64,000 nucleotides of DNA from Aphis gossypii (GCF_020184175.1 NC_065531.1:61334806-61398805); one strand, 5' to 3'; shown: positions 22,801 through 31,452, counted from the first letter of the stretch. Notes: generated from the sequence alone by a model not told the origin. Translations and numbers: made by a program.

Positions 22801-24831
22801 TAATAGTGTTTATGTAAATTTAAAATTTTTTAATATAGGTATAATTACAACCTCCCGGCATGGGGTACCTTAATTGGTAACGGGTGTGACAAACCCGCAG
22901 ACCCCAGTCTGTGGAGTAGGGAAAATAGAGCTCTCACCGATTATTGCATAATATACTGCGAATTGTATTGCAATAGCCCACGCTGACTTTAAGTAGTTGG
23001 TGTGGAATGGCTCTCCAGTTTGGGGGTTTAGCGTCAGGCTAACAATCCGACCTCGTAAAAAAACAGTCAGTTAAGAAACCATCAAAAAAGCCTCGGAATT
23101 GGATTAATAATGGAAAACAACTGGATTTGGAAAATGGACTACGTTTGGGAACTTTGAACATTAGAACTTTAACAAACCAGGAACTTTGAAAAAATCAAAA
23201 ACTACAGGAGCTATTTAGTAGGCCAAATATCATTGCATTTATAAAAAATCAAACGTCTAGAATGGTTTGGTCACATATGGAGGGCAGACATACAAGTGAT
23301 GAAAGAAGTTCTAGTTAACAAAATAAACAAAAAACGTCCATTAGGAAGACCAAGGACCCGACAGGTGGATGTCATGGCTCAAGACATCAATGATATAAAA
23401 GATGACTCAGTTTTTAACGACGCATATCATAGAGAGAAACGGAGTGGTTATGTGATGGCAGCGATGGATGTTAATGGGCTCACAAGCTGATGAAGAAGAA
23501 GATAATTAAAACTTATTAAAAATAGAAATTATTTTTATTCAATTTTCAAGGTTTTTACTAGTAATTGACTAAAAATTATCAATAATACCAAATTTTTACA
23601 AATAAGTTGATACTATACTCTTTTTCACGAAATAGCGGGATCGTTCTCAGACTGAAACCGGTAGCCACTGCGCATCTCTCACTTAAAACCACAAAACTGA
23701 TACGTTGTCCGGATTGCGGTTGTTGCTTTTCGTTTGCCGTCGGCAACGTACCTTAAGTTATAACTCCAGTAAACTAATAAAACTAGAACAAATAAAAATT
23801 GTGGAAAACAAGTATATATTTTAAAAATATCATCGTCCAATCCTTCACAACAGTATTCCATAATAAAAACTGATGAAATATGTACACATTCATAATGTTT
23901 GAAATGCAAAAAGTATGACAGGGCAAAAAATATTAATAGATATGGGTGCAACTTCAAGTCACCATAAAGCTCAACAAAAATTAACAATCAAAAGCCAAGT
24001 AGGAATAAATTTGGGTCTGAGTTCAACAAATAAATATAGTACCTAATGAAAACTTATAAAAAAATTGAAAAAAAATTTACAGAAGTTATAGGTAGCAGTT
24101 ATGAATGAAGGAAGAGAAACACACTTAATAACAGTTGAAGAAGTCAATATTCAAAAGAAAGTTGATCCACAACTCCGGCTTTATTCAACAAAAAGAAATC
24201 CAGCAAAACATTAATAGCAAAGCCAAAGTAAATAAAGCTAATGCAATTACTTTTGGACTTAAAACTGACAACAATGAGACTATAAATGTACATACTACAT
24301 ACTGTATTCGATCATTTTTATTCTAAATAAGTACTAAAAAAAAATAACTTTACATTTACTTTAAAATTAATAAATTTGTTATTTGGTATGAGAATTATTG
24401 ATTGTAATTAAAATTAATATTTTGTAAATCATTAAAAATTAATAAATTAAATATTAAAATTAAATAAAAGTGATTATTATCACTATTCAATGGTATAATA
24501 AGAAGAGCTGCGGGCGCATCAAGTTATTTGTCATTCTGCAATTAGACGCTTGAGAAATTTAACAGTTTTATAGCTCCAGAAGAAGATGACACACAGATTA
24601 AAAAAGTACACATCATTGTAAATTAATACATTCTTGGCTCCTCTCAGAATATAAAATAAATTATACATATATTGTATAATAATTATTAATACTAAAAAAA
24701 TATATATTACTATTAACATTTTTTTTTTTTTTTTTTTTTATACAGATGCTGAAGCAAGAAGTCCAATAGATTTTTGTTTATTTCATATTATAAAACCAAA
24801 AGAAAGATACTTCTCTTATATTATCAAATAA
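1808..24831 (+). CDS. Microexon gene of aphid bicycle type (5' end missing)
   Basis: The gene is spliced from 18 recognisable coding exons: 1808-1819, 2038-2073, 4163-4177, 5478-5510, 5864-5905, 7140-7148, 7337-7363, 7480-7524, 7770-7790, 8985-9002, 13356-13391, 13678-13725, 14509-14517, 17079-17105, 17578-17622, 20254-20277, 21697-21750 and 24746-24831. Each has an AG acceptor and a GT donor, mostly gtaag or gtgag. Each is a multiple of three except the terminal one and stays open in a single phase (2 bases, codons, 1 base). About 195 residues are visible. Two related units occur, with SWCATK/ICY/DSLIQSGF and NWCSVQ/VCY/DDLKAAGF. Many in-phase microexons plus two Cys-Tyr-Cys units is the published signature of aphid bicycle proteins, secreted salivary effectors that include the Hormaphis gall-colour determinant. 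Effector function here is inference. The start codon and signal peptide were not found in the first 1.8 kb. Introns are rich in transposons. Confidence 0.8.
2038..2073 (+). CDS. Bicycle-type gene, microexon b (36 nt)
   Basis: The acceptor is attattctag and the donor gtaagttttc. Read in the shared phase it encodes a charged segment, E-ANQKEEKEKPG, where the first Glu is completed across the splice. It would be a hydrophilic linker ahead of the first Cys-Tyr unit. Confidence 0.7.
3060..3990. other. GC-richer, CpG-rich island inside an intron
   Basis: This stretch stands out from the AT-rich surroundings, for example cgacggcggcggggtatgcg near 3655. It lies in the intron between the 36-nt exon ending 2073 and the 15-nt exon starting 4163. 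An 89-codon ORF (3723-3992, +) includes HQYRKKGYHCSDTECRVLG but matches no family I know. A decayed LTR element or other insertion is the likeliest explanation. Confidence 0.4.
4163..4177 (+). CDS. Bicycle-type gene, microexon c (15 nt)
   Basis: The acceptor is caaatttttag and the donor gtaagatttt. It encodes N-RPYK in the shared phase. It occupies the place in the first repeat that the 18-nt exon at 8985-9002 occupies in the second. Confidence 0.65.
5478..5510 (+). CDS. Bicycle-type gene, microexon d (33 nt)
   Basis: The acceptor is a pyrimidine-rich tgttttttag and the donor gtgagtaata. It encodes T-FNRDFNSIKA. Its counterpart in the second repeat is the 36-nt exon at 13356-13391. Confidence 0.72.
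5864..5905 (+). CDS. Bicycle-type gene, microexon e (42 nt), unit 1 Trp-Cys exon
   Basis: The acceptor is attatttgtag and the donor gtaaataagt. It encodes N-GFKFEPLSWCATK. The Trp-Cys pair near its end aligns with the Trp-Cys of the exon at 13678-13725. This exon opens the first Cys-Tyr unit. Confidence 0.75.
7140..7148 (+). CDS. Bicycle-type gene, microexon f (9 nt), unit 1 Cys-Tyr exon
   Basis: The exon TTTGTTATG sits between acceptor tattttag and donor gtaagac. It encodes a split Ile, then Cys-Tyr. The same nine bases recur as an exon at 14509-14517, also followed by gtaag. Confidence 0.75.
7337..7363 (+). CDS. Bicycle-type gene, microexon g (27 nt), unit 1 Gly-Phe exon
   Basis: The acceptor is cttttatcag and the donor gtaatttatt. 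It encodes D-SLIQSGFQ. It has the same length and the same D-x-L-x-x-x-G-F pattern as the exon at 17079-17105. Confidence 0.75.
7480..7524 (+). CDS. Bicycle-type gene, microexon h (45 nt), closes unit 1
   Basis: The acceptor is attattttag and the donor gtaagtatgt. It encodes D-VKVEQNIEFIFPIS. It has the same length as the exon at 17578-17622. The Phe-Pro here stands where the second unit has Cys-Pro, so the closing cysteine of unit 1 is apparently lost. Confidence 0.75.
7770..7790 (+). CDS. Bicycle-type gene, microexon i (21 nt)
   Basis: The acceptor is tattcgtag and the donor gtaagttagt, a perfect consensus. It encodes the basic segment K-FTKIRK. It links the two repeated units. Confidence 0.7.
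7866..8452. repeat. Dispersed aphid-type repeat, copy in + orientation
   Basis: It starts with gtggtcatgtgagtaacgct and contains tatcattgtatacgaaaaac. It ends in the poly(A)/cattcatcac tail seen at the start of the window. The 23 bases at 7881-7903 are repeated exactly, inverted, at 29715-29737. It lies in the intron between the microexons at 7770 and 8985. It has no coding capacity. Confidence 0.65.
8985..9002 (+). CDS. Bicycle-type gene, candidate microexon j (18 nt)
   Basis: The donor gtaagaac is good. The acceptor gagtcttag has a weak pyrimidine tract. It encodes G-YKIHD in the shared phase. I include it mainly because it gives the second repeat a counterpart to the 15-nt exon at 4163-4177. 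Confidence 0.45.
11148..12559 (+). mobile_element. hAT transposon relic with 8-bp target duplication
   Basis: The element runs from 11156 to 12551. Its ends are CAGTGGCGTATTTA and, read inverted, TAGTGGCGTATTTA, matching at 13 of 14 positions. Exact AATCTAAA duplications flank it at 11148-11155 and 12552-12559. Inside, around 11600-11690 on the + strand, a frame reads SVLTATPERSFSTLKRLVS. This is the hallmark of the hAT C-terminal dimerisation domain of transposases related to the 52-kDa repressor/ZMYM type. An upstream frame (11321-11566) continues it after a frameshift. At 1.4 kb it is internally deleted and cannot make a full transposase. It sits in the intron before the microexon at 13356. 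Confidence 0.9.
13356..13391 (+). CDS. Bicycle-type gene, microexon k (36 nt)
   Basis: The acceptor is ttgaatttag, preceded by a T-rich tract, and the donor is gtaagttatt. It encodes an acidic, Tyr-rich segment, E/K-DYYEVVSPYES, whose first residue depends on whether the exon at 8985 is used. It precedes the second Trp-Cys exon. Confidence 0.74.
13678..13725 (+). CDS. Bicycle-type gene, microexon l (48 nt), unit 2 Trp-Cys exon
   Basis: The acceptor is tttcgaattag and the donor gtaaaagcat. It encodes N-MSIHYGYLRNWCSVQ. The Trp-Cys aligns with that of the exon at 5864-5905, five residues before the next exon's Cys-Tyr. Confidence 0.75.
14509..14517 (+). CDS. Bicycle-type gene, microexon m (9 nt), unit 2 Cys-Tyr exon
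   Basis: This is a second TTTGTTATG exon, with acceptor atattgcag and donor gtaaggtt. It encodes a split Val, then Cys-Tyr. It lies just upstream of the transposon that starts at 14585. Confidence 0.75.
14585..16422. mobile_element. DNA transposon with ~110-bp terminal inverted repeats, unclassified
   Basis: The left end CAGGGTGATCCATTAAGCAT (14585 onward) and the right end, inverted CAGAGTGATTCATTTAGCAT (ending 16422), are related. Similarity extends over about 110 bp and includes TCTAGAATTGTAGAACTC in both arms. No transposase is recognisable in the 1.8-kb element and no target duplication is evident. The centre (15183-15640) is strikingly GC-richer than its surroundings. The element lies in the intron between the microexons at 14509 and 17079. 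Confidence 0.75.
15183..15640. other. GC-rich segment nested in the TIR element
   Basis: Base composition changes abruptly here, for example gacgcggacctagcggaggt. A 91-codon minus-strand ORF (15383-15658) is open but has no recognisable family and is likely a by-product of composition. It could be cargo of the element or a nested insertion such as an LTR fragment. Confidence 0.4.
16429..16706. mobile_element. pogo/Tigger-like MITE (278 bp)
   Basis: The left end CAGTGAAACCTCGATAAGTA and the inverted right end CAGCAGAACCTCGAAAAGTC are related inverted repeats of the pogo/Tigger type (CAG-x-x-x-AACCTCGA). TA follows the right end. The left flank is CA, a likely decayed TA. It has no coding capacity. 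It lies only 6 bp from the end of the preceding TIR element. Confidence 0.65.
17079..17105 (+). CDS. Bicycle-type gene, microexon n (27 nt), unit 2 Gly-Phe exon
   Basis: The acceptor is attgcttag and the donor gtaagtttaa. It encodes D-DLKAAGFV and matches the exon at 7337-7363 in length and pattern. The adjacent gtatg is an alternative donor but would break the phase. Confidence 0.75.
17578..17622 (+). CDS. Bicycle-type gene, microexon o (45 nt), closes unit 2
   Basis: The acceptor is tttttttag and the donor gtaagttatt. It encodes Y-RLASDNYYRVCPKH. The Tyr-Tyr-x-x-Cys supplies the last cysteine of the second Cys-Tyr-Cys unit. Confidence 0.78.
18720..19450 (-). pseudogene. hAT (ZBED-like) transposase pseudogene
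   Basis: Reading the minus strand from about 19450 down, a BED-type zinc finger is visible (KHFGFQIDNVGT, then IHCRE, then SGNTTNL). Next comes PISIAEGEGFREF with VVPQYIVP, then LTIDFFTSVAINSYLDVK and FAIVSDNAENMAKVINDIG, the SDNA-x-NM motif of hAT catalytic domains. The order is right for a hAT transposase N-terminal half. Several stops and frame changes break it, and the C-terminal dimerisation region is not seen. It is antisense to the microexon gene, inside the intron between the exons at 17578 and 20254. Confidence 0.75.
19945..20075. repeat. Diverged dispersed repeat end, inverted copy
   Basis: The series gaattgtttttcgcatacaatg ... gtggtactcacttgcac matches, in inverted orientation and with divergence, the end of the repeat at 7866-8040, and in direct orientation the copy at 29640-29745. 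Confidence 0.5.
20254..20277 (+). CDS. Bicycle-type gene, microexon p (24 nt)
   Basis: The acceptor is a strong aattttccag and the donor gtatgtttac. It encodes E-NKILSFS. The donor is weaker than the others, but phase and length fit. Confidence 0.62.
20815..21500 (-). pseudogene. Decayed LINE reverse transcriptase, antisense
   Basis: On the minus strand, pieces of a non-LTR reverse transcriptase C-terminal half can be read in order. DLQILLDKPENILENYGMKL follows a degraded YADD-like region. YGMKLNKNKTKVMS is the Lys-Thr-Lys motif. Then come ATRKKLKKLI and RYILRHDSLLKLIIEEYMDG, then GRPRMEYISQIMKD. The last two are typical of the C-terminus of RTE/CR1-like endonuclease-reverse transcriptase elements. 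Many stops and frameshifts make it an old relic. The clade is uncertain. Confidence 0.7.
21697..21750 (+). CDS. Bicycle-type gene, exon q (54 nt)
   Basis: The acceptor is attttttag and the donor gtaagtataa. It encodes N-YVISYCRHLKFIATYGV in the shared phase. It is the longest internal exon found and holds one further cysteine. Confidence 0.75.
22850..23510 (+). mobile_element. Internally deleted RTE-like LINE
   Basis: The 5' part (22850-23200) has a GC-richer leader, and near 23140 a frame reading GLRLGTLNIRTL, the usual start of an endonuclease domain. It is joined directly to the very end of ORF2. From about 23255 the frame reads RLEWFGHIWRADIQVMKE, then RPLGRPRTRQVDVMAQDIND, ending at TGA near 23490. 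The short tail gatgaagaagaagataa is typical of RTE-type elements. Everything between, including the catalytic domains, is missing. A 7-bp ATAATTA on both sides may be the target duplication but is weak. Confidence 0.75.
24595..24660. repeat. Fragment of dispersed aphid-type repeat tail
   Basis: tacacatcattgtaaattaa followed by a stretch ending cagaatataaa resembles the tail at 1-112 and 8397-8452. Confidence 0.4.
24746..24831 (+). CDS. Bicycle-type gene, terminal exon (86 nt) with stop
   Basis: A run of about 19 T followed by atacag forms the acceptor. The shared phase then stays open for H-AEARSPIDFCLFHII and 12 further residues, ending at TAA (24829-24831). It contains one cysteine. It ends the gene, with a possible AATAAA 144 nt downstream. 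Confidence 0.7.
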
Positions 24832-24974
24832 TAAGAAAAAGCTTTATTAATTTACATAGGTATATTTAATGTATACAGTTATGAATTCATCTATGAAGAG
24901 GTCACTTCACTCTATTATTTATTTTTCATTATATTACATCACTCAAACATTTACCTTAGTACGTAATAGCACGA

Positions 24975-24980
24975 AATAAA
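24975..24980 (+). terminator. Candidate polyadenylation signal of the microexon gene
   Basis: This is a canonical AATAAA, 144 nt after the stop codon at 24831. Such hexamers are frequent in DNA this AT-rich, so the call rests on position only. Confidence 0.3.
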
Positions 24981-24981
24981 T

Positions 24982-25750
24982 TACATTAATAAAAACGTTA
25001 TGTTGTGATTAAATAAATGTACTGTGTACTAAGTTATCAATAATAGTTCCTAAAATCCATTATGTTATATATTTTAACGTAAGATACATTTTGTACTATA
25101 ATATATTATACTTCGTAAGGTAAATGATATGTTGATTGGATTAACAACGATTACTGATCGATCCACTAACGATGCCGCTAGTAGCGTTAAGTTTTCCCGG
25201 GTGACGTTATATGTGTCCGTGCGTAACCACGTTACGAGACCACTCCTCTAAATATGGTTACGGTCATACAAATATCAACATCTACTGCCAACGGTAACTA
25301 AACGAACTCAAACAAATAATAATTAACAGTCGACTCAAAATTAAATAGCTTGTCGGAACATTCATAATAATAATTTATTTAGAAAAAATAATAGTAATAC
25401 AACACAAAGATACAGTTAAATCACGTATAATGCACACAACTCACAAAGATACAAACACAGGTTGCAATAGATTAGTTTTATATTTATTGTAAAAAACTAA
25501 TCTTAATTTATCGCAAAACAATAGAGAACACAGAGCTACAATAATATAATTTGACATTTGGTATAATGAATACCAAAATATTGATAAATATATATATTTT
25601 AGATACCATAGGTACTATACCACTAAATGACAAATGTGTGGTAAAAAGTACTTTATACAAGTTTCTACTTCCTGAGCAATAAAAACGAGTCTAAAAAAAC
25701 TAAGCATACCACACAAGAACTGTAATAATTTATAACATAAACTAGTGCTA
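24982..25750. other. AT-rich sequence, no gene seen
   Basis: A short GC-richer patch lies at 25140-25300 (gatgccgctagtagcgttaa, then a tttcccgggtgacg stretch). I find no ORF, exon set or repeat boundary here. Confidence 0.4.
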
Positions 25751-26700
25751 ATCGATCTGAACACAAATTGTTAATGGCACCATCTGACGGATATGTACAG
25801 TGTTATTTTTATTTTTTTGATATCCAGGCTAAGTTAGTAGTGTCGAGGGAGATGTATATGCTACTATGGCCATGAAACGTGTCGGGATAGTAAGCGCATC
25901 AAGTTTTATATTGCAATAAGAATGCAATTATGAGTGTGGTCACCTAGTCTTCACAATGCATCTTTATATATAGGATTATTGCACATTATCAAATCCGGGT
26001 CCACATTTACAACAACACCTACAAAGACACCTGGTTCCTTCCAGAAGGCTACGATTCGATGGAAGCAAGAGACGCACCACAATATATAGGGGAGCCCGAA
26101 TACCAGCAACGGCAGATTTACCATACCTACCTTTCAACACCTGAGCACTTTCACGACACTCAGCCACTTATTAGTTACATGTACTTTATTTATACGTAAT
26201 AAAAATATTATTCATTATTAAGTTGTAACTTTCATTCTAAATAACATTTTGGATTCAACTTTGATATTGGCACGCAACAACAGTGTACAAAGCGATGGCT
26301 TATACAAAACACGATGGCCGTCGAGACGTAGAAGGCGTTTTGTTGATGATTGGGGACGACAATAAACAGAGCATCATAGTATAAAACCAACATGCATTTT
26401 AAAATGCTAGATCTGTTAGGAGATGAAAATATGTGACACACAAAGGCCAATCGAATGTATACTAATAGCTGGTGTATTAAGTATAGTGCACGAGAACTGA
26501 CCGTTAAAAATTAAAAAAACAATCGCGTGACGCGTATCCAAAGTATCTACGGATAATAATATCAATGCGCAAAAATGGAGAACTTCAATGTGATCGGCGA
26601 TAAAGATTAATTGTAAATCAGATAAAATTATGTCCAATTAGAGTCGTAGCGTCGCTATATTATTATAGGTAATTTTACTACACGGTTACACATTTACGGT
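25750..26700. other. GC-richer block with an unassigned open frame
   Basis: This block is less AT-rich than its flanks. On the + strand a frame is open from 25948 to about 26204. It reads NNTYKDTWFLPEGYDSMEAR, then DAPQYIGEPEYQQRQIYHTY, without an early ATG. On the minus strand the same bases also give an open frame (25976-26167), so at most one is real. I recognise neither. The block ends at an exon-like interval at 26669-26698 (attattatag acceptor, gtaagtac donor, 30 nt). It could be an exon-bearing gene end, a decayed transposon or chance. Confidence 0.3.
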
Positions 26701-28550
26701 AAGTACACAAGTCTCTTTATTATACGTTCAAAAGTATTCAAAAACTTAATTTATTAGAAACTTAATATGTATGTTTGAGTTTTGTTTTAGGTAGGTATAC
26801 TATACTACTATTATTATAATTTTATTTCGTTGCCAAAATGTATTATTACATTTTTTTTTTTTTTTTTGATTCATACATTATATGATATACCTAATATAAA
26901 CAATGAACATAAATACTTATAATATTTTATCTATTTTGAGCGAATAGAAATCTTATACAATTTGTTTATTTATAATTTTATAATACGATATTTTTATCTA
27001 AAATTTTAATGCATAGTTATTATGAAATGTTGAAGTTTATTAAACCTCATGATATGAAGCATTTCATAATAACATTAGCGGTTTAAGTTGATCAATTTAT
27101 ATCTACCATAAAGTATTTATGCCATGCGTTATAGAACAGATTACTTAGACTGAGACTATAATAATTATTAAAGTTCGGTCGTTATCAATATCTGATAATT
27201 AAATTATATGGTAATAATTGTTATAGGGTATTAATTCACATACCAAATACACTATTTATGTCCAACTATTTATATGCATGCAACATAGGTATATAAAAAA
27301 TTCACTGGCGAAAACTTTTCAACTAAAAATTAATATTGAACATTATATTTTTATACTAGATACTTTGTATGCATATAGTTTAAAAGTGAATTGTTACCAA
27401 TATCTATGGTTAAGTAATAATTTTTGTTGAGTAAAAATATTAAAACAAAAATTGTTTGATGACGAATAGCCATTATTTGTTTGAATAATTTTGTACGTTT
27501 CCCAATATTTGTGTAAAAAATAAAAATATTGTCTAATAATGGTTTCCAATGTTTTCATAAAGATATCGGTATTATAAGTAGGGTTATTTAAATTTAAAAT
27601 CATTATAATATTAACATAGTCTGCAGATACTACCGAACAATACGTCACAATGTCACATTATATTTATTATCCATGGATTATTTACAAAACTAAACAAAAC
27701 AACTATTGATTGGATTTTGGTATACCACTAATAAAGTAATTAAAATAAAATAATGATATACAAATAATATAATAAATTGAAATATAATCATATCCACGAG
27801 AAACTTCGATATTTCTTATTAAAACAATCGGATAATTATGACCAATATTGTATAGATATGTATAATAATTTACATCGATTATTTGCTTGTGCGATTGTTA
27901 TTTTCTAAAATATCGATTTAGTGCACAGAAACGGTTATTTGGAATTGTTACTTTTATTAGCACAATAGCACCTTGTACTTAAATTAACAATATGTATTTG
28001 AAAGGCATATATAAGACAATATTAAAGACATATCTTTGGTGGTATATAAAATATGTTCTTTTTTGATAGTATATCAAGGTTTGATAGCCGAATACTTTTA
28101 AAACGTGCAAACCGCAAATATCTGATAATTTGCGTAACGTAATAACCTGTTACACGTAGGCAGTGACTACTTAGGTAGTTATCGTTGCGTATCCTGTACA
28201 GTATTTTCAATCCAACCCTATCTTATATAGTAGAACGGCGGTAATGTATCGTAAGTCACAAGACTTTATCTAATTTGAAAATCGCACAAACTGTAAGAAT
28301 ATATATTTATGTTTTATTATTATTTAAGACTTCAATAACACAGTTTTTTAGCCTACTTTAAACAACATTTAGACAAATTAAATTTATAAACATTACATTT
28401 TAGTATAAAAGTACACTAAGTTTTTTCCGTATTTATATATTAATATTATTATAACAATAGTAATTATATTATATACAGTAGTATATATAGTAGTATAGGT
28501 ATCTTTATAAACGTACAACACATCTCTTCGGGAATTATTATTTTATTACG
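26701..28550. other. AT-rich sequence, no gene seen
   Basis: The only structure noted is a perfect 14-bp inverted repeat, gttattatgaaatg (27016-27029) and catttcataataac (27060-27073), with a 30-nt loop. All ORFs here are short and of AT-driven composition. Confidence 0.4.
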
Positions 28551-28558
28551 GTTGTATT

Positions 28559-28606
28559 CGCCGCCATTTCATTTCGTCGCGGTACCATTTCGCCGCAAAA
28601 TTTTCA
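28559..28606. repeat. Three 16-bp quasi-tandem units, GC-rich
   Basis: cgccgccatttcattt, cgtcgcggtaccattt and cgccgcaaaattttca follow one another, each with a CGYCGC head and an ATTT-like tail. This is an isolated GC-rich patch in AT-rich DNA, probably a transposon remnant. Confidence 0.45.
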
Positions 28607-28899
28607 AATATTTTTTTCTTAAAATATGGTTTTGTATTTTTTTTTTGAGCTAGCATTTTTTAAGCCAGGATAGGCTCTGGGAATAGCTAGCTTGCTATCC
28701 TTCCTTGAAAAACTATCCTTGTGTATTCCGGACTTAAGTGTTATAATACTATCTTAATTCTGAAGTTATCTATTGATAAATCCCCAAAGATTATATAAAA
28801 AAATAGAATGAACATGTGTCATCGCAGCGATAACTACAAAGTTAACAACACAGCCAGTGACGTATGAGTGCCTTGTTTTTATTGAAGTTAAAACAAATC

Positions 28900-29745
28900 A
28901 AAGATCGTTAGTCACCAATTTTTTTTATAAGCGTTTATAGTTCGAATTTTTACGAAATATGTCAAAATCGCGAAAATTTGCAAGTAATTTTGTAGTTAAA
29001 AAATCATAAACATTTTTATATATATATCTAAGGTCAGGTAAAAATTCGACAGTAAGTTTGCCATAAGTTTTCCTTCAATAGTAACTATATAGAAAAAACT
29101 CTAAGCATTATTATAGGATACATTTTGCGTAACTAAAACGATTTATCCTCAAACGAATTTAAATATTGTTATAATTCAAGAAGTATAAGTTGTAGGTACT
29201 TGAAAATTTCACCAATTATTTAGATTGGAATTTTCTTTACATAATTTAATTACCAAAATATTTCACTTATTTTAATGCTATTTATAGGCATTTGAAATAT
29301 TTGTTTTTTTTATATAAATATCGTTAAACATTTTTTGGTTGGGTTCAAAAATTATAAGAATAAATAAGTACAATTTTTTTTTTTTAGTGTTTGAAGTTCA
29401 AATATTGACAAAAATTCATCAAAATCATGAATATTTGCAAATTATTTTATAGGTATAATTCATACAAATTTTTGTATAAGTGGCTAAGAGTTGAAAATAG
29501 AATACAAGATTTTCCATAAGTTTAACTAACAATAATTATAAAAGAACTTAAACTTTGATATATTCATGCCATTAAAACATAAACCATTTTTTATACCAAC
29601 CACTGTAAATTATATTCTAAGCTGACAAATCATCTACGTTCAGAATTGTTTTTCGTATACAATGATACTTATCATTAGATTCAAATTTAATATAACAATT
29701 ATTATAGTGACCTACTATACAGCAGAGCGTTACTCACTTGACCAC
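28900..29745. repeat. Dispersed aphid-type repeat, inverted copy with internal duplication
   Basis: The right end (29640-29745) is an inverted match to 7866-8040, including 23 identical bases at 29715-29737. Inside, two related stretches of about 300-450 bp follow each other. Each has a gttcgaa/gttcaaa ... tcaaaat ... gaaaatttgcaa/gaatatttgcaa ... attttgta core (around 28945 and 29395). Non-coding. Confidence 0.55.
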
Positions 29746-31027
29746 ACTTATTTATTTATTTATTTAAAATACGAAATAATAATAATTTACATTTAAAAAT
29801 AATAATTATATTGTACTATATACGTAATGATTAAAAGAAAAGTTACGATTTTTAATATAAAATTATTTAAATATTGAAGCTGATGTTTAATAATATACTA
29901 CGACCTAACTAATAGATAGTTTAATTTATTTTTATATAATATATAAAGATAACTATATAATATAGTATATAGTAGATATTAGATATCTACACTAAATATA
30001 AATTTATTTATTTATTTCTATAGATTTATAAAGAAGTTGGAACTTCATTTTAAGACAGGAAGGAGATTTTGTAACTCAAAATGAATGAATTATTTAATCA
30101 GTTAGTTATTTAATTAAACACAACGAATAATTTTAACTAGTTTAAAAAAAATATATTAATTATATAAAAATAAATTCAGCGAAATGGGAGCTGACCTTTT
30201 ATTACTATGACAGTGACTAAGACCTTTTAATAGGTACAACTATTAGGACTCGATCCTATTGTTTATCACTTCATTATTTATTGATATTTTGTATTACATA
30301 TTATTATATCGTCTCCTTTAACTCAACAGCCGTTCATATCAACGATTTTTTTTTACAGTTGATGTATTTAATAATATTACTTCATCTAACAAAAATATGC
30401 TAAAGCTTTTTATATTTAGGATAAACATTGATAGCAATATTATGTATTTTTTAAGATAGGCACAACAAAAAATAAACCAATTTTATATAATAACCTTGAT
30501 AAAATATTTATCTTGAATATTTTATTGTTATAATATATTTAAAAACATAAAAACTAAAGAATGATAAATCCAATAACACGAAAAATAATATTACAAAGAA
30601 CAATACAAACGGAGGGGCTGAAGGGTGCTGAGTATCGAACAATCCGTCGCAGTCGGCTTTCGTCCTGCTATTTTGTTCACCTTGATATGATCCAGTGTTT
30701 TTATTAATATTATACTATACATTTGAATGCAGTGAGACAAATAATCGTATTCGAAAACCATTTGGTTTAAGGGACTTTAAAAAAAGGTTGAAGTGCTCGT
30801 AAAAATAATTTATGAGCAAATATTTTCAAAATGAATTGAATATGAATTGTTAATACTTCAGTGACCTTGTATGAGAATATTGCAAATCTTAATAAACCAA
30901 TAAATCCTGTAGGTAGAAATAAATTTAAAAATAATTTCACTGTGAATAAATTAGTTATAACTTAACATACATGTTAACTCGATGGTTGGCGAGTGAGGAA
31001 ATATATATTATTAAAAATATATAGTAT

Positions 31028-31452
31028 ATCACATATTTTATTTAAATTAAATTTTTTGGTAAAGAAGTTAAAAAAAATTGTTTTGTTTAATTATTTTTTA
31101 AAAAGCCGATGATAACCATTCTGTATTTTATTTTTCTAAACATTTTGACGTTTAACATTGTATTTTCATTAAAATTGTAATTTTTAATATATTTTTTTTA
31201 GTTTTTAGAACACTATTGCAGGTCAAACTGAAATAATTTTCCAGCTGCATGAGCCCATGGGCCACATCATGTTTAATATCATTGTAAAATTAGTAAAAAT
31301 ATTAAAAATCATAATATTGAAACGTCAACATTTTTAGAAAAAATAAATAAATTCTACAAAGCAGCTCTCTATAAATAATTAAATAAAAAAAATTGTTTTT
31401 TTACTTTTTTACCAAAACATTTAGTTAAATTAAAATATAAAATACATGTAAT
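31028..31452. mobile_element. Foldback/MITE element with ~140-bp arms
   Basis: The left arm (from about 31028) contains ttttttggtaaagaagttaa and aaacattttgacgttt. The right arm, ending about 31452, contains the inverted counterparts ttttttaccaaaac and aaacgtcaacattttta. A 70-bp GC-richer centre (ccagctgcatgagcccatgg) separates them. Non-coding. It lies about 430 bp upstream of the full-length LINE. The exact ends are uncertain. Confidence 0.6.

Noticed and set aside
24084..24092. 9-nt exon-like interval in phase before the terminal exon
   Set aside because: The acceptor lacks pyrimidines and the donor gtagca is poor.
30359..30459. Open frame of 32 codons after a strong tttttttacag acceptor, resembling a terminal exon
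   Set aside because: No companion microexon series precedes it between 25 and 30 kb. A T-run before AG is common here.
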